Assembly: GCF_018332655.1 (NCBI RefSeq)
Contig: NZ_BOQL01000043.1
Coordinates: 62,001 to 126,000, forward strand
Direction of reading: 5' to 3'
DNA: 64,000 bases
Origin: Actinoplanes auranticolor
GTDB lineage: Bacteria > Actinomycetota > Actinomycetes > Mycobacteriales > Micromonosporaceae
The translations under genes were made by a program, and so were the position numbers. The notes below the pieces were generated by a model. The model made no database searches, was not told where the DNA came from, and worked only from the letters and a program-made list of their open reading frames with translations. This document shows, one piece after another, positions 49,762-58,133 of the stretch (its first letter is position 1; each line of letters begins with the position of its first letter).

Positions 49762-50591
49762 GCACCGCTACCGCCGGCGGGCGCCGGCTGCAGAACGCGG
49801 CCTGGGGCGTGGTGGCCTGGATCGCCGGGATCATCTTCGTCTTCCCGGTCATCTGGATGCTGCTGACCAGCCTCAAGCAGTCCAAGGACGTCACCACCAA
49901 CCCACCCGTCTGGTTCTTCACGCCCACCTTCGAGCACTTCTCCACCGTGTTCGACAGCAACATCACGCCCTTCCTGCTGAACTCGCTGATGGCCAGCGTG
50001 TTCTCCACGCTGATCGTGGTGATGCTGGCGACCCCGGCGGCGTACGCGCTCTCGCTGCGGCCGGTGGCCAGGTGGAGCGACGCGTTGTTCTTCTTCATCT
50101 CCACCAAGATGATGCCGGTGGTCGCCGCCGTGCTGCCGGTGTACCTGCTGACGGTGAAGATCGGCATGAAGGACAACATCTGGACGATGGTCATCCTCTA
50201 CACCTCGATGAACCTGCCGCTGGCGATCTGGATGATGCGGTCGTTCCTGCTGGAGGTGCCGCGGGAGGTCCTGGAGGCGGGCGAGGTCGACGGTGCGGGC
50301 CTGATCACCTCGATCCGGCGGATCATCCTGCCGATGGTGTCGCCCGGCCTGGCCGCCACCGCGTTGATCTGCTTCATCTTCACCTGGAACGAGTTCTTCC
50401 TGGCGGTGAACCTGACCGACACGAATGCCAGCACGGCGCCGATCTTCCTGCTGGGCTTCATCTCCGGCCGCGGCCCGTTCCTCGCCGACCTGTCCGCCGC
50501 CGCCGTCCTGCTCTCGCTGCCGGTGCTGCTGGCCGGCTGGGTGGCCCAGAACAAGCTGGTCCGTGGACTCTCGATGGGAGCGGTCAAGTGA
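49758..50591 (+). CDS. sugar/polyol ABC transporter permease (MalG/SmoG type)
   Basis: A 277-residue permease with six helices, starting TAGGRRLQNAAWGVVAWIAGIIFVFPVIWMLLTSLK, and the EAA loop VLEAGEVDGAGLITSIRRIILPMVSPGLAA. Coupled to both neighbours by 4-nt overlaps. Confidence 0.92.
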   Translation: MSTATAGGRRLQNAAWGVVAWIAGIIFVFPVIWMLLTSLKQSKDVTTNPPVWFFTPTFEHFSTVFDSNITPFLLNSLMASVFSTLIVVMLATPAAYALSLRPVARWSDALFFFISTKMMPVVAAVLPVYLLTVKIGMKDNIWTMVILYTSMNLPLAIWMMRSFLLEVPREVLEAGEVDGAGLITSIRRIILPMVSPGLAATALICFIFTWNEFFLAVNLTDTNASTAPIFLLGFISGRGPFLADLSAAAVLLSLPVLLAGWVAQNKLVRGLSMGAVK

Positions 50592-51577
50592 AGGCAGCCG
50601 TCGTCGTCACCCCCGGCACGATCGCGGTGCAGACCGTGCCGGATCCTGCCCCGGGCCCGTACGAGGTGGTGGTCCGGCCGGCCGCGGTCGGTATCTGCGG
50701 CACCGACCTGCACATCATGGACGGCGAATTCGCGCCGGCCTTCCCGATCGTGCCGGGCCACGAGTTCGCCGGCGAGATCGTGGAGATCGGTACGCAGGTC
50801 ACCGGCTACGCGGTCGGTGACCAGGTCGCGGTGGACCCGTCGCTGTACTGCGGCTACTGCTACTACTGCAAGCGGGCGCGGGGCAACCAGTGCGAGAACT
50901 GGAACGCGATCGGGGTGACCCGCAGCGGGGGAGCGGCCGAGTTCGTGGCCGCCCCGATGGCGAACCTGTTCAAGCTGCCGTCGCACCTGGCCGCCCGGGA
51001 CGCTGCGCTGATCGAGCCGCTGTCCTGCGCGGTCCGCGGCTTCGACGTGCTGCCCCGCCGGATGGCCGACACGTTCCTGATCTACGGCTCCGGCACCATG
51101 GGGCTGATGATGCTGGAGCTGGCCAAGCGGGCCGGCGCGGCCACGGTGTCCGTGGTGGACCTCAACCCCGAGCGTCTGGAGACGGCCAAGCAGCTCGGCT
51201 GCAGCGCGGCCGTGACCAGCGCCGACGAGCTGGACGCGCCCCGCGGCTGGGACGTCGTGATCGACTGCACCGGCGCGGCGCCGGCGATCCGCGACGGGCT
51301 GGCCCGGGTCGGCCGGGGCGGCACGTTCCTGCAGTTCGGGGTGTCCGGGTACGACGCCCGGGTGGAGATCGAGCCGTACGAGATCTACCGTCGCGAGATC
51401 ACCATCACCGGCTCGATGGCGGTGCTGCACAGCTTCGACCGGGCCGGAGAGCTGATGGCGGCCGGCGTGCTGGCGCCCGAGGTCTTCGTCAGTCACCGGT
51501 TCCCGCTGGACAGTTACGCGCAGGCGCTGGACCAGTTCCGGGCCGGGGTGGGACGGAAGATCCTCATCGAGCCGTGA
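50588..51577 (+). CDS. zinc-dependent medium-chain dehydrogenase (polyol dehydrogenase type)
   Basis: A 329-residue MDR enzyme. Catalytic zinc ligands are visible in GICGTDLHIMDG (Cys38) and VPGHEFAGEIV (His/Glu); the structural zinc lobe is CGYCYYCKRARGNQC. The NAD-binding Rossmann fold is LIYGSGTMGLMMLELAKRAGAATVSVVDLNPERLE, with Asp in VVDLN favouring NAD. The GTG start overlaps the permease stop (GTGA). Within a polyol importer operon it most likely oxidises the imported alditol to a ketose or a related sugar acid; substrate is inferred only. The operon ends here. Confidence 0.92.
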   Translation: MKAAVVVTPGTIAVQTVPDPAPGPYEVVVRPAAVGICGTDLHIMDGEFAPAFPIVPGHEFAGEIVEIGTQVTGYAVGDQVAVDPSLYCGYCYYCKRARGNQCENWNAIGVTRSGGAAEFVAAPMANLFKLPSHLAARDAALIEPLSCAVRGFDVLPRRMADTFLIYGSGTMGLMMLELAKRAGAATVSVVDLNPERLETAKQLGCSAAVTSADELDAPRGWDVVIDCTGAAPAIRDGLARVGRGGTFLQFGVSGYDARVEIEPYEIYRREITITGSMAVLHSFDRAGELMAAGVLAPEVFVSHRFPLDSYAQALDQFRAGVGRKILIEP

Positions 51578-51621
51578 CGTGCCAATCTTGTCACTTTTGG
51601 TTAGTGCTCAATCACTAGTGG

Positions 51622-52998
51622 TTGTCAACGGCGGCCGGTGCGGGCCTGAATGAAGCGGTGCCCCCGCCTCACCCACCGGCCGCCGGGCGCCTCGGCGGCG
51701 TGTCCGTCGTCCTGCTCGCCGTCGCCGTCGCGGCCCCGGCGGCCGTGGAGGTGTCGGCCCAGCCCGCGGTCTTTCTCGGGGTGGGACTGGTGCTGCTCGT
51801 CTTCGCCACCGACTGGGTCGCGATGGCCCGGCGGATGCCGCACCCGGGACCGCTGTACGGCCTCGTCGCCCGGGGCCTCGGCCGCCCGCTCGGTCTCGGT
51901 GCGGCCGCTCTGACGCTGCTCAGCTACACCGCGATGCAGCTCGCTCTCTACGCGACGGTGGGACCGGCCGCCGCACCGCTGCTGGCCGACGGGCCCGGGA
52001 TCACGGTGGCGTGGTGGGTCGTCGCCCTGTCGTGCTGGGCGATCGTCGCGATCTGCGGAGTGCTCCCGGCCCGGTTCGTCTCCTGGCTGATCGGGACGCT
52101 GGTGCTGGCGGAGCTCGTGGTGATCGGTGGCTACGGCACGGCGAACGTGCTCGCGCCGGACGGCGGCGGAGCTGACTGGGCGGCGTTGTCGCCGGAGTCC
52201 CTCGCGGACGTGCCGCGCCCGGTGCTGGGCGGACTGCTGGTCGCCGCGGCGCTGGCCTTTGCCGGCTTCGAGATCACGGCGGTCCACGCCGGACAGGCCC
52301 GGCATCCGCGCCGGGTGATGCACGTCTGCGTCATGCTGCTCGCGTTGCTGTTCGCGGCGGCGAGCTGGGCGATCGGGGGCACCACGCCGGAGGGGGCGCT
52401 GGCGGAGCGGTGGGCGCCCTGGATGGTCACCGGGCTGCTCGCGGCGCTGATCGCCCTGCATCAGGTGATCGTCCGCCACCTGGTCGCGCTGGGCCGCGAG
52501 CGGGTGCTGCCCGCGGCGCTGGGCCGTCGCGTCCCGGCGTCAGCGGTGCTGACGGTGGTCGCGGGGGCGGTGATCGGCGGACACGCGTACGCGGGGGCCG
52601 GGATCAGCCGGTGGGCGGGGGTCGCGGGCGCCACGGGCATCCTGGTGCTGGTGGCGATGACCTCGCTGGCGGCGCTGCTGTTCCTCGGCCGCAGCCCGGC
52701 CGGCGAAGGGCTCGGGCGCCGGTTCCTCGCCCCGGGACTGTCCACGATCGCGCTGGGTGTACTCGCTCACCTGGCGGTGGCCGACCTGCGGGCCGTCCTC
52801 GCACCCGCCGCCGCCGCGATCCTGCTCGGCGCCGGGTACGGTCTCGCGCTGCGCCGGGCCGACCCCGTGCGCTACGCCGGCATCGGCCTGGGCGGTACCG
52901 CGGTGGTGGTGACCCCGTCGGTGCCCGCACTGCCCCGGCAGCGGATCCCCGGCGCCCACCGGCCGGAACGGGTGCACAGCGAGGAACTCACCGGCTGA
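51622..52998 (+). CDS. APC-superfamily permease
   Basis: A 458-residue transporter with about 12 membrane helices. APC marks include VSVVLLAVAVAAPAAVEV in helix 1, YGLVARGLGRPLGLGAAALTLLSYTAMQLALY, and LLVAAALAFAGFEITAVHAGQARHPRR (the 'FxGFE' segment). Members take up amino acids or amines. The start is unsettled: TTG at 51622 gives full length, a GTG at 51658 fits equally well, and neither has a clear ribosome site. The 3' end overlaps a convergent gene by 11 nt. Confidence 0.82.
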   Translation: MSTAAGAGLNEAVPPPHPPAAGRLGGVSVVLLAVAVAAPAAVEVSAQPAVFLGVGLVLLVFATDWVAMARRMPHPGPLYGLVARGLGRPLGLGAAALTLLSYTAMQLALYATVGPAAAPLLADGPGITVAWWVVALSCWAIVAICGVLPARFVSWLIGTLVLAELVVIGGYGTANVLAPDGGGADWAALSPESLADVPRPVLGGLLVAAALAFAGFEITAVHAGQARHPRRVMHVCVMLLALLFAAASWAIGGTTPEGALAERWAPWMVTGLLAALIALHQVIVRHLVALGRERVLPAALGRRVPASAVLTVVAGAVIGGHAYAGAGISRWAGVAGATGILVLVAMTSLAALLFLGRSPAGEGLGRRFLAPGLSTIALGVLAHLAVADLRAVLAPAAAAILLGAGYGLALRRADPVRYAGIGLGGTAVVVTPSVPALPRQRIPGAHRPERVHSEELTG

Positions 52999-53512
52999 GC
53001 GACTGTGGATCCTCGTCGCCGAAGAACTCCCGGATCTGGGTGAGCGTCAGATAGCCCTGCGCGTCCACCTCGCCGGTCTCCGGCACCACGGCCTTGCAGG
53101 TGACCTCGAGCTCGCGGGCGTGGTCCGGCAGGTCCGGCAGCGGCGGCACCGGGGGCAGGGCACCGAGGCCCATCGCCTCGCGGATCACCTCGAACATGCC
53201 GGTCACCTCGTGCACCGCCAGCGGGAACAACTCCGCCGGGCGCCGGGCGCCGGGTGCCGGTGCGGCACACGTGAAGTTGGCCCGCAGCTTGCCGCTGACC
53301 TTGCAGATGTCGGCGCTGGGACGCAGGTGGTCGAACGGGCCCTCGGCGACGATCCCGAGCTCGCACTCCGGTACGCCCGCCGCGTCCCACCAGCGTTGCC
53401 AGGCCGGGTCGCCGTCGAGAGTCATCACGACATGCTGCAACGCGACCATGTACGCCTGGGATGCCCGGCCGTCCACGGTGGTGGTCCCCATGAGGGGATG
53501 GAGCCAGTCCAT
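52988..53512 (-). CDS. protein of unknown function
   Basis: A 174-residue soluble protein (MDWLHPLMGTTTVDGRASQA, AWQRWWDAAGVPECELGIVAEGPFDHLRPSADICKVSGKLRANFTC, and a C-terminal TLTQIREFFGDEDPQSLSR). I do not recognise a family; two Trp-rich and Cys-containing stretches suggest a compact fold. It diverges from a 57-codon membrane-protein ORF at 53538, 25 nt away. Confidence 0.75.
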   Translation of the reverse strand: MDWLHPLMGTTTVDGRASQAYMVALQHVVMTLDGDPAWQRWWDAAGVPECELGIVAEGPFDHLRPSADICKVSGKLRANFTCAAPAPGARRPAELFPLAVHEVTGMFEVIREAMGLGALPPVPPLPDLPDHARELEVTCKAVVPETGEVDAQGYLTLTQIREFFGDEDPQSLSR

Positions 53513-53537
53513 ACCGCATCGTTACATTACGGTCATA

Positions 53538-53711
53538 GTGCACGGTGCATTCCGGCCCCGCGCGTACGGGTGTTCGCGCTGCGGGCCTGGCCGACGCCGC
53601 GGGCTCGCCGCCACCTCGGTCGGCCTGCACCCCACCACGGTCGTGTACGCGCTGGTCGTGGTGGTGCTCGGGATCGTCGCGCTGGCCGCTCAGCGGCTGC
53701 GCCGGGCCTGA
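53538..53711 (+). CDS. possible small membrane protein
   Basis: A GTG-initiated frame of 57 residues: a basic N-terminal half (RPRAYGCSRCGPGRRRG) with one CxxC, then one membrane helix (TTVVYALVVVVLGIVALAAQ) and RLRRA. Codon use is actinomycete-like, but the start has no ribosome site and lies very near the divergent gene's start, so it could be spurious. Confidence 0.4.
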   Translation: MHGAFRPRAYGCSRCGPGRRRGLAATSVGLHPTTVVYALVVVVLGIVALAAQRLRRA

Positions 53712-53808
53712 CCGACCGGCTCTTTCGTGGTAACCCCCCGGCGTGGACGGCTGTTAAGCAGTCGTTCGCGCCGGAGCATATGGGGCGAATCCCAACGAAG
53801 GGCTGGGC

Positions 53809-55410
53809 ATGACAAGACTTCTGGCGACTGCCGCCACGTTCGCGCTGGCGCTGGGCGGGGCGGCCGTCGCCTCCGGCGCGCACGCGGAGCCGCCGCGTGG
53901 CGCTCCCGGATACCCCACGATCTCCTGGGGCGAGTGCGAGAACGCCACCCTCAAGGCCCGCAAGGCCGAGTGCGGCTTCCTCACCGTCCCGCTGGACCAC
54001 GCGGCGCCCGCCGGTCGCAAGATCCAGCTCGCCGTCTCCCGGATCAGGCACACCGTCCCGGACCGGGAGTACCAGGGCGTCATGCTGGTGAACCCGGGTG
54101 GGCCCGGCGGCTCGGGACTGCCCCTGGCGGTGCTCGGCGACCTCGTGCCGGAGCGGGCCGGGGCGGCCTACGACTGGATCGGCTTCGACCCGCGCGGCGT
54201 CGGGTCCAGCAAGCCGGCTCTGACCTGCGACGCCAAGTACGCCGGTTACAACCGGCCGCCGTATGTGCCCAGCACCCGGGCGATCGAGAAGGCCTGGCTG
54301 GCCCGGGCCAAGGGCTACGCCGCGGCCTGCGCCCGGAACGGCGGCGCGCTGCTCGACCACCTGCGGACCACCGACACCGTGCGGGATCTGGAGCGGCTGC
54401 GGGTCGCGCTCGGCGTGGAGCAGATCAACTTCTACGGCTTCTCGTACGGCACGTACCTCGGCCAGGTGTACGCCACCCGCTACCCCGACCGGGTCCGGCG
54501 CATGGTGCTCGACGGCAACGTGAACCCCGGCCGGGTCTGGTACGACGCCAACCTCGACCAGGACATCGCGTTCGACCGCAACATCAAGATCTACTTCCGC
54601 TGGCTGGCCGACCACGACGACGTCTACCACCTCGGCCGGTCCGCCCGGAAGGTCGAGAAGCTCTTCTACGCCGAGCAGGCGAAGCTGGCCCGCAAGCCGG
54701 CCGGTGGGGTCATCGGCCCGGATGAGCTGACCGACGTCTTCCTGCAGGCCGGGTACTACGTCTTCGGCTGGGAGACGGTGGCGTCGGCGTTCGCGAGCTG
54801 GGTCAACGACAAGGATCCGGCGGCGCTGCGCAAGCTCTACGACGACAACAACTCGCAGGAGCCGGGCTCCGACAACAACTACGCGATCTATCTCGGGGTG
54901 CAGTGCACCGACGCGCCGTGGCCGGCGTCGTGGCGGCGCTGGCAGACCGACAACTGGCGGGTGCACCGGATCGCGCCCTTCGAGACCTGGGGCAACGCCT
55001 GGTACAACGCGCCCTGCCGGCACTGGGCCGGTGAGCCCGGCAAGCCGGTCGCGGTGGACGGGAGCAAGGCCCCGCCGCTGCTGCTGCTCAGTGAGACCCT
55101 GGACGCGGCCACCCCGTTCTCGGGCAGCCTCGAGGTCCGCAAGCGCTTCCCGCGTTCGGCGCTGATCGAGGGGGTCGGCGGCACGACCCACGCCGGCTCA
55201 CTGTTCGGCAACAGGTGCGTGGACAACACGATCGCCGACTACCTCGCGACGGGCGCGCTGCCCCGGCGGGTGAAGGCCGACCGGTCGGACAAGCAGTGCA
55301 AGCCCATCGCGCCCCCGGACCCGACGCCGGCCGCGACCACGACCACGACGGAGCGCACCGGGAGCCCGGCCGCGCAGACCCGGAGGGAACTGCAGAAGCT
55401 CATCCGTTAG
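53809..55410 (+). CDS. secreted S33-family aminopeptidase (tripeptidyl aminopeptidase type)
   Basis: A 533-residue exported alpha/beta hydrolase with a signal peptide (1-26, ending ASGAHA). The oxyanion loop is LVNPGGPGGSG, a GFDPRGVG motif follows, and the nucleophile elbow is NFYGFSYGTYLG (Ser in GFSYG). A long lid and a C-terminal TAP domain (LLLSETLDAATPFSGSLEVRKRFP, then GTTHAGS with the His) complete it. The layout follows Streptomyces SlpD/SlpE-type tripeptidyl aminopeptidases, which trim peptides outside the cell. The last 4 nt overlap the convergent NAD kinase. Confidence 0.9.
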   Translation: MTRLLATAATFALALGGAAVASGAHAEPPRGAPGYPTISWGECENATLKARKAECGFLTVPLDHAAPAGRKIQLAVSRIRHTVPDREYQGVMLVNPGGPGGSGLPLAVLGDLVPERAGAAYDWIGFDPRGVGSSKPALTCDAKYAGYNRPPYVPSTRAIEKAWLARAKGYAAACARNGGALLDHLRTTDTVRDLERLRVALGVEQINFYGFSYGTYLGQVYATRYPDRVRRMVLDGNVNPGRVWYDANLDQDIAFDRNIKIYFRWLADHDDVYHLGRSARKVEKLFYAEQAKLARKPAGGVIGPDELTDVFLQAGYYVFGWETVASAFASWVNDKDPAALRKLYDDNNSQEPGSDNNYAIYLGVQCTDAPWPASWRRWQTDNWRVHRIAPFETWGNAWYNAPCRHWAGEPGKPVAVDGSKAPPLLLLSETLDAATPFSGSLEVRKRFPRSALIEGVGGTTHAGSLFGNRCVDNTIADYLATGALPRRVKADRSDKQCKPIAPPDPTPAATTTTTERTGSPAAQTRRELQKLIR

Positions 55411-56342
55411 TCGTCCGGCACGACCTTGTGCCGCAGCTCCGCCGGGATCAGCTCCAGCAGCTGGTCCCGGCGCAACGGCAGGTCCAGCAGGCTCAGCTTG
55501 ACCTGGCTGCGGTTCTGGTGCCGGTCGGGGAACAGCCGGACCACCTCGGCGGCCTTCTCCCGCAGCCCGGCCGACAGGACGTTGCCGCTGGTGAGCTCGC
55601 CGGCCGCCGTACCGTCGACGTCCACCGCGACCGGTGCGCTGTCGGCGGCCACGGTCAGCGCCACCCGGTCACCCGCGCCGAGCACCACCGACCGCCCGAT
55701 GCCCGCCATCGGTGCCACCGGGGTGATCACGATGGCGGCGGCCGAGGGGGACAGCACCGGACCGCCGGCCGCGTAGTTGTACGCCGTCGAGCCGTTCGGC
55801 GTCGAGATGACCACGGCGTCGCACTTGTAGTAGCCGTACTGCCGGCCGTTGACCGTCAGGTCCACCGAGACCGCGCCGGTGCGCCCGAGCCGGGCCAGCA
55901 CCACGTCGTTGAAGCCGTAGCGGGTGGTCAGCGCGACCGGGCCGGCGTCGGCCACGAGGCAGCCGTACGACTCGACCGTGAAGTCCCCGCGGTGCAGCTG
56001 CTCCAGCGCCTCGCCCAGCGTCCCGGGTGTCACCTCGACCAGGAACCCCAGGTTGCCGTGGTTGACGCCGAGCACGGGCACCGGCCGGTCGGCCACCAGC
56101 CGCATCGCGCCCAGCATCGTGCCGTCGCCGCCCAGCGCCACCAGCCCGCCGACCCGCTCGAGGAACTCCTGCTCCGGAACGATCTCGACGTCCGCGGGCA
56201 CCCGCGGTGCGTCGACCGTGCGGGCCAGCACCCGGCCCCGGTGGTCCCGCGCCCAGGCGGCCAGGGTGGCCACCGAATCGGCGACCGGCTTGGTGGGGTG
56301 CAGGACCAGACCGACCGTGTCCACCGCTGTTTCCAGGCTCAC
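55407..56342 (-). CDS. nadK: NAD kinase
   Basis: A 311-residue ATP-NAD kinase, making NADP from NAD. It shows the diacylglycerol kinase-like GGDGT motif (LVALGGDGTMLGAMRLV), VNHGNLGFLVEV and the NAD-binding segment TPNGSTAYNYAAGGPVLSPS. The start is GTG, 6 nt after the -10 box TAGGGT of a leaderless promoter. This appears to be a second-type paralogue standing apart from the recN/tlyA context that usually holds nadK in actinobacteria; that is an inference from neighbours. Confidence 0.92.
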   Translation of the reverse strand: MSLETAVDTVGLVLHPTKPVADSVATLAAWARDHRGRVLARTVDAPRVPADVEIVPEQEFLERVGGLVALGGDGTMLGAMRLVADRPVPVLGVNHGNLGFLVEVTPGTLGEALEQLHRGDFTVESYGCLVADAGPVALTTRYGFNDVVLARLGRTGAVSVDLTVNGRQYGYYKCDAVVISTPNGSTAYNYAAGGPVLSPSAAAIVITPVAPMAGIGRSVVLGAGDRVALTVAADSAPVAVDVDGTAAGELTSGNVLSAGLREKAAEVVRLFPDRHQNRSQVKLSLLDLPLRRDQLLELIPAELRHKVVPDD

Positions 56343-56348
56343 AGGCCA

Positions 56349-56354
56349 ACCCTA
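56349..56354 (-). promoter_or_regulatory. -10 box of a leaderless promoter (TAGGGT), nadK
   Basis: TAGGGT, 6 nt, GTG at 56342; it overlaps the start of the divergent riboswitch region. Confidence 0.55.
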
Positions 56355-56387
56355 ACCAGATCCACCGGCCGGCCCGGTAGGCTTCGG

Positions 56388-56505
56388 GGCGCGAAGGGGA
56401 GTAGCTCCCAACGTCGTGGTCGACATACTGGCTCTGCGGTTCGAGAGCCCGGCCACGCGGCCTCGGATCGGCAGTTTCGGATCCTGAGGCGAGCGAGACC
56501 TTCGA
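56388..56505 (+). ncRNA. yybP-ykoY manganese riboswitch
   Basis: The leader carries the conserved yybP-ykoY features in order: GGGGAGTAG (56397-56405), CGTCG, GACATACTGGC after the first helix, a GC-rich arm (GGCTCTGCGGTTCGAGAGCC) and GAGCGAGACCTTCG (56491-56504). The class binds Mn2+ and turns on exporters and stress genes. It directly precedes a GDT1/UPF0016 Mn2+ exporter gene, its commonest partner. Confidence 0.88.
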
Positions 56506-56555
56506 CTTGGCCGCGTACCTCTGTCGGCCGGGTCGAGGTCGCCCTGCGCCCGAAC

Positions 56556-56576
56556 CCCGGTCCGCTGCTCACCGGG
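56556..56576 (+). promoter_or_regulatory. hairpin sequestering the ribosome binding site
   Basis: CCCGGT (56556-56561) pairs with ACCGGG (56571-56576), which contains the start of the GGGAG ribosome site of the exporter gene. Mn2+ binding upstream may open it, so control is probably at translation. Confidence 0.5.
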
Positions 56577-56583
56577 AGTTCTC

Positions 56584-57171
56584 ATGGACGGGTTCCTCGT
56601 CGCCACCGCGCTCAGTTTCGCGGTGATCTTCGTTGCCGAGCTGGGCGACAAATCGCAGCTCATGGCGCTCACGTTCGCCACCCGCTTCAAGCCCGTGCCG
56701 GTGCTGATCGGCATCACCGTGGCCACCGCCGTGGTGCACGCGGTGTCCGTCGGCATCGGCTACGGTCTCGGCGCCACCCTGCCGACCGGCTGGATCTCGC
56801 TGGTCGCGGGCATCGCCTTCCTGGCGTTCGGCGCCTGGACGCTGCGCGGCGACAAGCTCACCGACGAGGAGAAGACCAAGGCCGAGCGGTCGACCGGCTC
56901 GGCGATCCTGGCCGTGGGTGGCGCGTTCTTCCTGGCCGAGCTGGGCGACAAGACGATGCTGGCCACCATCACGCTGGCCACCCAGCACGGCTGGTTCGGC
57001 ACCTGGCTCGGCTCCACGCTCGGCATGGTGGCCGCCGACGCGCTCGCCATCCTGGTCGGCCGCATGCTCGGCCGGCACCTGCCGGAGAAGGCCATCAAGT
57101 ACGGCGCCGCGGCGCTCTTCGCTATCTTCGGCATCTGGCTGCTCGTGGAAGCCCTCATCGAGCTCAACTGA
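56584..57171 (+). CDS. GDT1/UPF0016-family manganese exporter
   Basis: A 195-residue membrane protein with six helices in two inverted halves, each with the signature ExGDKs/t: VFVAELGDKSQLMALTFATRF and FFLAELGDKTMLATITLATQHG. The family (MneA/MntX, TMEM165) exports Mn2+, and the riboswitch upstream supports this role. GGGAG 5 nt before the ATG sits inside a hairpin. The next gene follows 14 nt later. Confidence 0.92.
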   Translation: MDGFLVATALSFAVIFVAELGDKSQLMALTFATRFKPVPVLIGITVATAVVHAVSVGIGYGLGATLPTGWISLVAGIAFLAFGAWTLRGDKLTDEEKTKAERSTGSAILAVGGAFFLAELGDKTMLATITLATQHGWFGTWLGSTLGMVAADALAILVGRMLGRHLPEKAIKYGAAALFAIFGIWLLVEALIELN

Positions 57172-57185
57172 CCGAAGGAGACGCG

Positions 57186-58133
57186 GTGCTGCAGTACCGG
57201 GCCGAGTTCGACGCCACCGTCATGTTCAGCACCGGCGGCGGCCTGCACGCCCAGGGCTTCAAGGTCGACGTGCCGCATGCCGACCCGACCGAGGCGCAGA
57301 TCGCGGCGCTCTTCGTCGCGGCGTGCCGGCTGAGCGACGTGGAACGGGTCGAGCTGCGCCACGTCCGGGTCCTCGCCGAGCCGCACCTGGGGATCCCGGC
57401 GGTGGAGGCGGCTCCGCGGCGCTGGGTCGAGCTCAGCCACGTCATCACCGAGGGGCTGATCACTCTGCCCGGGCTGCCGGCCCCGGAGTTCGCCCCGCAC
57501 CTGACCCGGGAGGCCTCCCGCGCGGTGTACGCGCCGGGCACCGAGTTCGCCATCGACCTGATCACCATGGTCGGCAACACCGGCACCTACCTGGACAGCC
57601 CGTTCCACCGCTACCCGGACGGCACCGACCTGGCCGGGCTGCCCCTGGAACGGCTGGCTGACCTGCCCGCCGTCGTCGTGCGCACCGCGGGCAGCGGAGT
57701 CCGGACCGTCGACGTCGACGCTCTGGAGGGCCTGGAGGTCGCGGGCCGGGCGGTGCTGCTGCACACCGGCGGTGACGTCCACTGGGCCACCCCGCAGTAC
57801 GTGGTGGACGCACCCCACCTCAGCGGGGCCGGAGCCCAGTGGCTGGTCGACCACGGTGCCGCGCTGGTCGGCATCGACGCGGCGAACATCGACGCCATGA
57901 CCTCGGCCGGGGAGCGGCCTGCCCACACGCTCCTGCTGGCCGCGGGCATCCCGATCGTCGAGCACCTCACCGGGCTGGCAGAGCTACCGCCGACCGGTGC
58001 CCGGTTCACGGCCGCGCCGCCCCGGGTGTCCGCCTTCGGCACGTTCCCGGTCCGGGCGTACGCGTCGGTGCCCGCTGTCGAGCCGCACGACCACCTCAGG
58101 TCCGGAGGGTGGCTGCCGACGTCAGGCGGGTGA
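57186..58133 (+). CDS. cyclase-family hydrolase with altered metal motif and N-terminal extension
   Basis: A 315-residue protein. Residues about 80-290 match the kynurenine-formamidase-like cyclase family, but the metal motif usually written HxGTHxDxPxH is here NTGTYLDSPFH, with two His replaced and the Asp and last His kept. The rest (RTAGSGVRTVDVDALEGLEVAGRAVLLHTG, GIDAANID and an EHLTGL segment) is normal. The first 80 residues form an extra small domain. The GTG follows AGGAG by 5 nt. Its function is unknown; the modified motif occurs in a subgroup of these proteins. Confidence 0.83.
   Translation: MLQYRAEFDATVMFSTGGGLHAQGFKVDVPHADPTEAQIAALFVAACRLSDVERVELRHVRVLAEPHLGIPAVEAAPRRWVELSHVITEGLITLPGLPAPEFAPHLTREASRAVYAPGTEFAIDLITMVGNTGTYLDSPFHRYPDGTDLAGLPLERLADLPAVVVRTAGSGVRTVDVDALEGLEVAGRAVLLHTGGDVHWATPQYVVDAPHLSGAGAQWLVDHGAALVGIDAANIDAMTSAGERPAHTLLLAAGIPIVEHLTGLAELPPTGARFTAAPPRVSAFGTFPVRAYASVPAVEPHDHLRSGGWLPTSGG

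Noticed and set aside
56430-56460. tRNA-like GGTTCGAGAGCC
   Set aside because: It is an arm of the yybP-ykoY riboswitch; acceptor and anticodon stems are absent. No tRNA was seen elsewhere in the window.
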